10,150 bases of DNA, from assembly GCA_964353405.1 (NCBI GenBank), contig CAYGWJ010000005.1, forward strand, positions 1-10,150, in the 5' to 3' direction. Below the pieces are notes generated by a model that had not been told where the DNA came from, did not search any database, and saw nothing but the letters and a program-made list of their open reading frames with translations. Every line of letters begins with the position of its first letter. Position 1 is the first letter of the stretch. Below, piece by piece: positions 6,328 through 10,150 of the stretch. The DNA comes from JBGLNJ01 sp964353405 (lineage in GTDB: Bacteria; Chloroflexota; Anaerolineae; Fen-1058). The translations under genes and the position numbers were made by a program.

Positions 6328-6687
6328 TTATGACCCCGGCGTCTTTTTCAGCTCGTCCACCTTCTCGGTAAGAGCGGCGATCTTGACGTTCAGCGCCTCA
6401 AAATCGGCCTTGGTGGGGACATTCATCCGGTCCAGGAGATCCTGGACGCGCTTGTCCAGCTCGTCCCTGCCCAGCTTGCTGCGCTTTTCGGCAACTTCGC
6501 GGATGAGCTTTTTGGCATCCTTCCGGGCAATCTCGCCGCGCTCCACGAGCTTGTCCACGAACTTTTCCGCTTCGTCCTGGGTGAGGGCCACTGCGCCCAT
6601 GCCAGCGAGCAAGACTTTGCGCGCGGCCTCGAACAGCGGGCTGCGCTCTTCCAGTCCTTCTTCGGCCTTGACGGCTTGCTTGACCAT
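6328..6687 (-). CDS. Phasin-like granule-associated protein
   Basis: The product is 119 residues and almost entirely helical. Residues 16-36 (SPLFEAARKVLLAGMGAVAL) form an amphipathic to hydrophobic helix typical of phasin-family proteins, followed by DEAEKFVDKLVERGEIARKD and a C-terminal coiled coil at about 93-115 (KADFEALNVKIAALTEKVDEL region). Phasins coat polyhydroxyalkanoate granules or act as chaperone-like helical proteins. No signal peptide is present. I chose ATG 6687 for its excellent AGGAGG site (complement of 6693-6698) five bases upstream, although an upstream in-frame ATG at 6750 would lengthen it. It is the first gene of an operon with the PhaR-type regulator and has its own extended -10 promoter. 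The family is well recognised, but the granule polymer in this organism is not shown. Confidence 0.85.
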   Translation of the reverse strand: MVKQAVKAEEGLEERSPLFEAARKVLLAGMGAVALTQDEAEKFVDKLVERGEIARKDAKKLIREVAEKRSKLGRDELDKRVQDLLDRMNVPTKADFEALNVKIAALTEKVDELKKTPGS

Positions 6688-6748
6688 AGGTACCTCCTCA
6701 GTTGAGTGTGTTCGGCGGCGCGTTGCATGACGCACTGCATCATGAAAC

Positions 6749-6776
6749 ATTATAACACATTTTCAGAACACTCCAA
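6749..6776 (-). promoter_or_regulatory. Extended -10 promoter of the phasin/regulator operon
   Basis: On the minus strand, TGTTATAAT (6757-6749) is a perfect -10 with the extended TG. TTGGAG (6776-6771) is a partial -35 with a 16-base spacer. Transcription would start near 6742, about 55 bases before the phasin start. A short inverted repeat CATGA...TCATG at 6726-6744 covers the expected start region and could be an operator. The promoter overlaps the end of the read-through frame of the collagen-like gene. Confidence 0.65.
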
Positions 6777-6918
6777 ATCTCCGCTTTTTCGGGTCCGCCA
6801 ACCGTTTCTCCAGCTCTGCTATGCGACGCTCGAGTACGTAGAGGCGTGCCGGGTCCGCGGGCTCACTCTTTGGCGCCGGTGGGCCTTGTGGACCAGGCTC
6901 CCCCTTTTCTCCTTGTGG
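6763..6918 (-). pseudogene. C-terminal part of the collagen-like gene, separated by an in-frame TGA
   Basis: Immediately after the TGA of the collagen-like gene the same frame stays open for 51 codons to a second TGA at 6765-6763. It reads PQGEKGEPGPQGPP, then APKSEPADPA and a coiled coil LYVLERRIAELEKRLADP with a basic end. The Gly-X-Y register is kept across the stop, and TGA is one base from GGA (Gly). The coiled coil resembles the one before the collagen region and could serve as a trimerisation end. This looks like the lost C-terminus of the same gene, unless the stop is read through or is a base-call error. Confidence 0.7.
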
Positions 6919-7689
6919 TCACGGCGATCCCTGAGGGCCGGTTTCGCCCATTGCACCTTGCGGTCCAGGTTGTCCGTGTACGCCAGGCTCACCCTTTTCT
7001 CCCTGCGGTCCGGGCGGCCCCTGTAGGCCGGTCTCGCCCTTTTCTCCATCTAGTCCCGGCGCACCTTGTGGGCCGGTCTCGCCTCTTTCTCCCTGCGGTC
7101 CGGGCGGCCCCTGTACACCGGTCTCGCCCTTTTCTCCTGCTGATCCCGGCGCGCCTTGTGGGCCGGTCTCGCCTCTTTCTCCTTGCGGACCAGGCTGCCC
7201 CTGTGGGCCAGTCTCACCTCTTTCTCCCTGTGGTCCAGGTGGCCCCTGTACGCCGGTCTCGCCATTTTCTCCATCTAGTCCCGGCGCGCCTTGTGGGCCG
7301 GTCTCGCCTCCTTCTCCTTGCGGACCAGGCGGCCCCTGTACGCCGGTCTCGCCCCTTTGTCCTTGTGAGCCAGACTCACCCTTTTCGCCTTGTGGTCCAG
7401 GTTGCCCCTGTACACCGGGCTCGCCTCTTTCTCCCTGTGGTCCAGGCGGCCCCTGTACGCCAGTGTCGCCTTGAGGACCCGGAACTCGAGCGCGCTTCTC
7501 CAGTGCTGCCATGCGGCTGCTGAGCTGGCCGAATTCGTCGGCAAGCGCCTCAAGACGTGACTCGAGGACACTCGTTCGCATCCTGGCTTTCTGGGTCGGC
7601 GCGCCTGACCTCGTTTGTTTTGCTTTTATGGGTATCTTGGCCTTGTGCGCAGACGCTCTTGACCCTGATTGTTTTGCTTTTGTTGGCAT
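6919..7689 (-). CDS. Intracellular-type collagen-like Gly-X-Y repeat protein (interrupted by in-frame TGA)
   Basis: The 256-residue product has three parts. Residues 1-36 are Lys/Arg/Ala-rich and made of two 18-residue repeats (MPTKAKQ..., IPIKAKQ...). Residues about 39-67 form a heptad-patterned coiled coil (VLESRLEALADEFGQLSSRM). Residues 71-256 are 62 uninterrupted Gly-X-Y triplets, mainly GPQ, GPP, GER, GET, GEK and GVQ. Triplets rich in Pro, Glu and Lys/Arg are typical of bacterial collagen-like proteins, where charge pairs stabilise the triple helix. The coiled coil could nucleate trimers. There is no signal peptide, LPXTG or exosporium-type motif, so a cytoplasmic location is inferred. 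The start ATG has AAAGGG about eight bases upstream. The gene ends at a TGA where the next Gly is due, and the frame continues beyond (6763-6918). Function unknown. It lies just upstream of the phasin-like gene on the same strand. Confidence 0.85.
   Translation of the reverse strand: MPTKAKQSGSRASAHKAKIPIKAKQTRSGAPTQKARMRTSVLESRLEALADEFGQLSSRMAALEKRARVPGPQGDTGVQGPPGPQGERGEPGVQGQPGPQGEKGESGSQGQRGETGVQGPPGPQGEGGETGPQGAPGLDGENGETGVQGPPGPQGERGETGPQGQPGPQGERGETGPQGAPGSAGEKGETGVQGPPGPQGERGETGPQGAPGLDGEKGETGLQGPPGPQGEKGEPGVHGQPGPQGAMGETGPQGSP
6922..7479 (-). repeat. Collagen-coding tandem repeats (9 bp, 45 bp and about 225 bp periods)
   Basis: The Gly-X-Y coding block has a 9-base period from the triplets and a recurring five-triplet (45-base) unit that usually ends GER/GEK-GET. 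A 25-triplet (225-base) higher-order copy is also visible: triplets 16-40 and 41-62 match in order, including the rare GLD at triplets 23 and 48. Such repeats can change length by slippage or unequal recombination. Confidence 0.8.
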
Positions 7690-7695
7690 CTTGCC
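7615..7695 (-). repeat. 54-bp tandem duplication covering the start codon of the collagen-like gene
   Basis: The block TTGTTTTGCTTTT occurs at 7615-7627 and 7669-7681, 54 bases apart, with similar flanks (GGTATCTTGGCC and GGCATCTTGCC on the plus strand). It encodes two 18-residue copies, one beginning at the start Met (ATG) and one at Ile19 (ATA). A weaker third copy may begin at Met37 (ATGCGAACG). Confidence 0.7.
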
Positions 7696-7838
7696 ACCCT
7701 TTCAAAATGTGCGAATTGGAGTGCCGTCACACCGGTATTCGAATTGCCCGTGATGAAGGCCGAGGGCGCCCGCGTCTGAGAGCAGCTACCCAGTCGTCCT
7801 TCCGCTCGCTCTGCAAACGCGGGATCATCCCTTGCCCT

Positions 7839-8258
7839 TTAAAGTATATCATAAAAACGGGACTGGGGAATTTGGATGAAGTGTTGAGCATGGCGAGCGG
7901 CGAACTCTAAAGCCAGGCACGCACCCTGAGAAAAGCCCAGGAGTATGGTACGGTCGAGCGGAATGCCGGCCGCCTTAATTTGATGGAGTGTGTCCTTGAC
8001 AGAGTCCATCGCCGAGGACAGCCATGGCTCGTTGCTGGCAATCGGCGCGAGGAAGCGATTGGGATACCAGACGCCCCCGGCGGCCTGCGGCGCCAGGTAA
8101 GCAAAGCCGGGCTGTGCCAGCTCGTTCGCCAGCTCCAGGATGCTCTGCGCACTGGCGCCGCGCCTGTGCAGCATCACCATCGCCGCACGCGCCTGGTCGA
8201 GCGGTGCGCCCGCCGTCAATACAGGCTGGCCCTGATGCAGGCCGGTGACCTTGGTCAT
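7839..8258 (-). CDS. Truncated MhqD-type carboxylesterase/phospholipase (probably non-functional)
   Basis: This is an alpha/beta-hydrolase of the phospholipase/carboxylesterase family. In the MhqO-MhqD arrangement of Bacillus and relatives it accompanies the ring-cleaving dioxygenase in quinone and electrophile stress. Visible parts are VMLHRRGASAQ (28-38, the oxyanion strand), AYLAPQAAGGVWYP (53-66) and the nucleophile elbow GFSQGA with Ser110. Family members have about 200-220 residues, and this one ends at 139. After EFAARHA (118-124) the sequence becomes QHFIQIPQSRFYDIL, which does not fit the family. The Asp and His of the triad are therefore missing. The break lies near 7885-7895. The start overlaps the dioxygenase stop as ATGA, which implies translational coupling. 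The collagen-gene promoter (7843-7851) lies inside the aberrant tail. Confidence 0.85.
   Translation of the reverse strand: MTKVTGLHQGQPVLTAGAPLDQARAAMVMLHRRGASAQSILELANELAQPGFAYLAPQAAGGVWYPNRFLAPIASNEPWLSSAMDSVKDTLHQIKAAGIPLDRTILLGFSQGACLALEFAARHAQHFIQIPQSRFYDIL
7843..7851 (-). promoter_or_regulatory. Extended -10 promoter for the collagen-like gene
   Basis: On the minus strand, TGATATACT matches the extended -10 with one change in the hexamer (TATACT). No clear -35 is seen. Transcription would start near 7836 and give a leader of about 147 bases before the collagen-like ATG. Just inside the leader is a perfect inverted repeat GGGAT-C-ATCCC at 7821-7831. A 33-codon reading frame with an AAAGGG ribosome site begins at 7828 and ends at 7727. 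Confidence 0.45.
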
Positions 8259-9376
8259 GCCAACCTGGCTTCAGACACCCGCCACGGTGAGGCCGTAATC
8301 GGGCGCAGAGCCCGCTCGATTTCAGCGCGGTATTTTTCCAGCCACGGCGGCAGCTTGAGATGCGTGCCAAGCTCAGTCGCCTCCTCGTCCACTGCAAAGC
8401 CCGGCCCCGCCGTCGCCAGTTCAACGATGTGACCGTCCGGATCGTTCGTGTAGATGCTCTTGTAGTACACCCGATCCATCACGGGCGATACGCGCAGCCC
8501 GGCCTGAATCAGCTTCTCGCGCCACTGAAGCTGCGTTTCTTCATCCGGCACGGCGAGTGCCAAGTGATGCGTCTGCCCGGCGCCCATGCGAGCACGTCGC
8601 TCCTTGTCCGGCCGCCGCTGCAAGTACGTGATGACCGTGCCGGGCCGGCCATCCTTGACGCCCCAGTACCAGTGAGCCGAGGTGGGGTCGTCAAAATTGC
8701 TTGTCATCTTGACACGGCGCATCCCAAGCAGGTCGCTCCAAAAAGCGTGGGTGCGCTGGATGTCCGAGCTGATGGCGGTGATGTGATGCATGCCGCGCAT
8801 CAGCGCCATGTCCGGCGTAATATCGGGCACAGGCTCCGGCCAGGTCTCGGATGCGACACTTGCGCCTGCGCGCAGTGCAGGTGTGCGCGCCTCGTCTCGA
8901 TTGCGGATGACCATCTCGCGAGGCGGCTCGCGGTATTCGGCGCCGAGTTGGTCGGAGGCTTCGTCCATCGCCCACCCAGGCCCCTGCGTGGCGATCTCTA
9001 GAATCGTGCCGTCGGGATCGTGCAAGTAGATGGATGTGAAATAGTGCCGGTCGAGCGGGCCGGTGACCGGGAGGCCAAGGCCGGTCAGACGGCGCTTCCA
9101 CTTGAGCAGGCCGTCAACGTCGGCCACCTGTAGAGCAAAGTGGTGCGTCCCGCCGATGCCCGGCGCGCCGCGCGGCGCGCCCGGCCATTCGAAGAACGTG
9201 ATAGCCGTGCCGGGCCGGCCCAGCTCGTCGCCAAAGTAAAGATGATAGCTGGTCGGGTCGTCAAAGTTGACGGTCTTTTTGACCAGCCGTTGCCCCAGCA
9301 CCCCGGTGTAAAAGTCAATCGTCCGTTGTGCGTCCGAGCACACGAGTGTGATGTGATGCAATCCCAGAACTGTCAT
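8255..9376 (-). CDS. Ring-cleaving dioxygenase of the MhqO type (two glyoxalase-fold domains)
   Basis: The product is 373 residues with two vicinal-oxygen-chelate (glyoxalase/extradiol dioxygenase) domains, at about 1-140 and 192-335. Each has the family core: LGLHHITLVCSD and MHHITAISSD at the starts, FDDPTSYHLYFGD and FDDPTSAHWYWG in the middle, THHFALQV and THHLALAV, then DPDGTILEIAT and DPDGHIVELAT. Possible metal ligands are His8, His78/79 and Glu127 in the first domain and His198, His270/271 and Glu319 in the second. MhqO-type enzymes are linked to breakdown of hydroquinones and catechol-like compounds. An extra linker at about 150-190 and a C-terminal tail make it longer than the usual 310-320 residues. 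ATG 9376 is supported by GGGAAGAG upstream, and an in-frame ATG at 9412 lies inside the terminator. It is coupled to the truncated MhqD by ATGA. Confidence 0.9.
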   Translation of the reverse strand: MTVLGLHHITLVCSDAQRTIDFYTGVLGQRLVKKTVNFDDPTSYHLYFGDELGRPGTAITFFEWPGAPRGAPGIGGTHHFALQVADVDGLLKWKRRLTGLGLPVTGPLDRHYFTSIYLHDPDGTILEIATQGPGWAMDEASDQLGAEYREPPREMVIRNRDEARTPALRAGASVASETWPEPVPDITPDMALMRGMHHITAISSDIQRTHAFWSDLLGMRRVKMTSNFDDPTSAHWYWGVKDGRPGTVITYLQRRPDKERRARMGAGQTHHLALAVPDEETQLQWREKLIQAGLRVSPVMDRVYYKSIYTNDPDGHIVELATAGPGFAVDEEATELGTHLKLPPWLEKYRAEIERALRPITASPWRVSEARLA

Positions 9377-9397
9377 CGTAATCTCTTCCCTGTAGGT

Positions 9398-9433
9398 AAA
9401 AAAAACAGGCACGAAGCTGCGCTCCGTGCCTGT
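9398..9433 (-). terminator. Intrinsic terminator after the yceI-family gene
   Basis: On the minus strand, the arms ACAGGCACG and CGTGCCTGT form a perfect nine-pair stem, extended inward by GAGC/GCTT, with a GCA loop and eight T residues after it. It begins 17 bases after the stop of the YceI gene and ends about 20 bases before the dioxygenase start. Confidence 0.92.
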
Positions 9434-9450
9434 ACAAGTTGCTTATCGTA

Positions 9451-10011
9451 TCAGGCCGCAGCGACTTGTTCCTTGGCGGCCTCGGGCTGCTTGACCATCT
9501 CTACATCAATGTTGATGGTGATGTCCTTGCTCACCAGCACGCCGCCTGTTTCAAGCGCCTGGTTCCAGGCAAGGCCCCAGTCCTCGCGGTTGATCTTGGT
9601 CTGCGCGCTAAAGCCGGCGCTGGTGGTGCCCCATGGGCTCTTGGCCTGGCCGGCGTACTCGACATCGAGCACGACTTCCTTGGTCACATTGCGGATGGTC
9701 AGGTCGCCGACGAGCTTGGCATGCTGGCTATCCACCACGTTTACCCGCTTGCTCTTGAAGGTCAGATAAGGGTACTTGTCCGCATCGAAAAAGTCGGGCG
9801 ATTTCAAGTGCCCATCGCGCTGAGCTTCCTTGGTGTTGACGCTCGCCGCCTCGATTTGCACGTCCACGGTCGTGTTAGCAGGTGTGGCTTCGTCAAAATT
9901 GACGGTACCGGAAAATTTCTCGAACCGGCCGCGAACAGTCGAGATCATCATGTGTCGAACAGAAAAGTTGATTTCCGAATGCACGGAATCAATTACCCAA
10001 GCCATTGTCAT
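9451..10011 (-). CDS. YceI family protein (lipocalin-like, cytoplasmic form)
   Basis: YceI proteins form an extended antiparallel beta-barrel, and characterised members bind polyisoprenoid lipids. The 186-residue product carries the full family pattern: WVIDSVHSEINFSVRHMMIS (5-24), VRGRFEKFSG (26-35), QRDGHLKSPDFFDADKYP (63-80), LTIRNVTKEV (104-113) and EDWGLAWNQALETGG (143-157). The sequence begins directly with the barrel, without the signal peptide that periplasmic members have, so a cytoplasmic location is likely. The C-terminal 15 residues are a Glu/Lys/Ala tail. The start is ATG 10011 or ATG 10005, and neither has a good ribosome site. It lies 25 bases after the gene ending at 10037 and is probably co-transcribed with it. 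An intrinsic terminator follows. Confidence 0.92.
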   Translation of the reverse strand: MTMAWVIDSVHSEINFSVRHMMISTVRGRFEKFSGTVNFDEATPANTTVDVQIEAASVNTKEAQRDGHLKSPDFFDADKYPYLTFKSKRVNVVDSQHAKLVGDLTIRNVTKEVVLDVEYAGQAKSPWGTTSAGFSAQTKINREDWGLAWNQALETGGVLVSKDITINIDVEMVKQPEAAKEQVAAA

Positions 10012-10036
10012 AGGGTGTAAGTCTCAAATAGTGAAC

Positions 10037-10150
10037 CTACGCCGCCAATGGCGAGGCAAAATAAGCCTTGGCCGCGCCCGCGAAGACGGTTTGCTGGTAA
10101 TCTTCTCGGAGCAACGCCCAACCGCGCTCCCAACGCTCGCTCTGGATGAG
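10037..10150 (-). CDS. C-terminal end of an unidentified protein (cut by window edge)
   Basis: The minus-strand frame is open from the window edge to a TAG at 10039-10037 and gives 37 residues ending in TVFAGAAKAYFASPLAA. Codon use is G/C-rich at third positions, as in the neighbours, and the frame has no stops. The composition (SERWERGWALLREDYQQ, then an Ala-rich end) suggests a helical C-terminus. No family is recognised from so short a piece. It runs in the same direction as yceI and ends 25 bases before it. Confidence 0.5.
   Translation of the reverse strand, partial: LIQSERWERGWALLREDYQQTVFAGAAKAYFASPLAA

Noticed and set aside
6919..6921. Genome-wide UGA recoding (UGA as Gly) to explain the interrupted collagen frame
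   Set aside because: tyrS, the dioxygenase and yceI end in TGA at the expected family C-termini, so UGA is a normal stop in this genome.
6922..7479. Regular repeats that could be taken for a CRISPR array
   Set aside because: The repeat period is 9 and 45 bases with no unique spacers, and it encodes Gly-X-Y triplets.
6846..7523. Plus-strand open frame of 225 codons over the collagen block
   Set aside because: Its repetitive product mirrors the Gly-X-Y repeats of the minus strand. The minus strand has the ribosome site, the promoter and a meaningful repeat pattern.
9439..10020. Plus-strand open frame of 193 codons
   Set aside because: It is the antisense shadow of the YceI gene, whose family pattern is complete on the minus strand.

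Overview
The window is G+C-rich bacterial chromosomal DNA, densely packed with short, mostly housekeeping or stress-related genes. The mix is a sigma-70-family factor with DegV/FakB and FabH, a PHA-type regulator beside a phasin-like protein that starts 'RSPLFEAARKVLLAG', and an MhqO/MhqD pair. This most resembles Chloroflexota (Anaerolineae-like). That assignment is by family resemblance only and was not tested. Several genes end in TGA, so the standard bacterial code applies. No rRNA, tRNA, CRISPR array or insertion sequence was recognised.

Left part, minus strand (1-1713): a BrnT-like toxin gene, cut by the window edge, starts two bases after the stop of tyrS (tyrosyl-tRNA synthetase). Upstream of tyrS is a possible 34-codon ORF, and an extended -10 promoter near 1705-1713 probably drives the set. 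A second promoter, TTGACG-17 nt-TACAAT, diverges from it on the plus strand.

Plus strand (1734-5693): one apparent operon of a sigma-70-family factor, a DegV/FakB fatty-acid-binding protein (its start overlaps the sigma gene by 23 bases), a small single-pass membrane protein, and a FabH-like 3-oxoacyl-ACP synthase III with an unusual basic C-terminal tail of about 80 residues. It ends in a strong intrinsic terminator. A histidine-phosphatase (phosphoglycerate-mutase-like) gene starts only about 20 bases beyond that terminator. Its stop codon overlaps that of the next gene on the other strand.

Minus strand (5690-7851): a PHA-accumulation-type regulator and a phasin-like protein form an operon with its own extended -10 promoter. 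The regulator's C-terminal half resembles the phasin-like protein, so it looks like a DNA-binding domain fused to a phasin-like module. Upstream, on the same strand, lies a collagen-like gene with 62 uninterrupted Gly-X-Y triplets, no signal peptide and a coiled coil before the triplets. It is cut by an in-frame TGA exactly where the next glycine is expected. Beyond it the same frame continues with more triplets and a C-terminal coiled coil. This granule-associated-looking cluster with a collagen-like neighbour is the most unusual part of the window.

Minus strand (7839-10150): the tail of an unidentified gene, a YceI-family protein followed by an intrinsic terminator, then an MhqO-type ring-cleaving dioxygenase coupled by an ATGA overlap to an MhqD-type carboxylesterase. 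The esterase has lost the C-terminal third that carries the Asp and His of its triad. The collagen-gene promoter lies within its replacement tail, which suggests a past deletion or rearrangement there.
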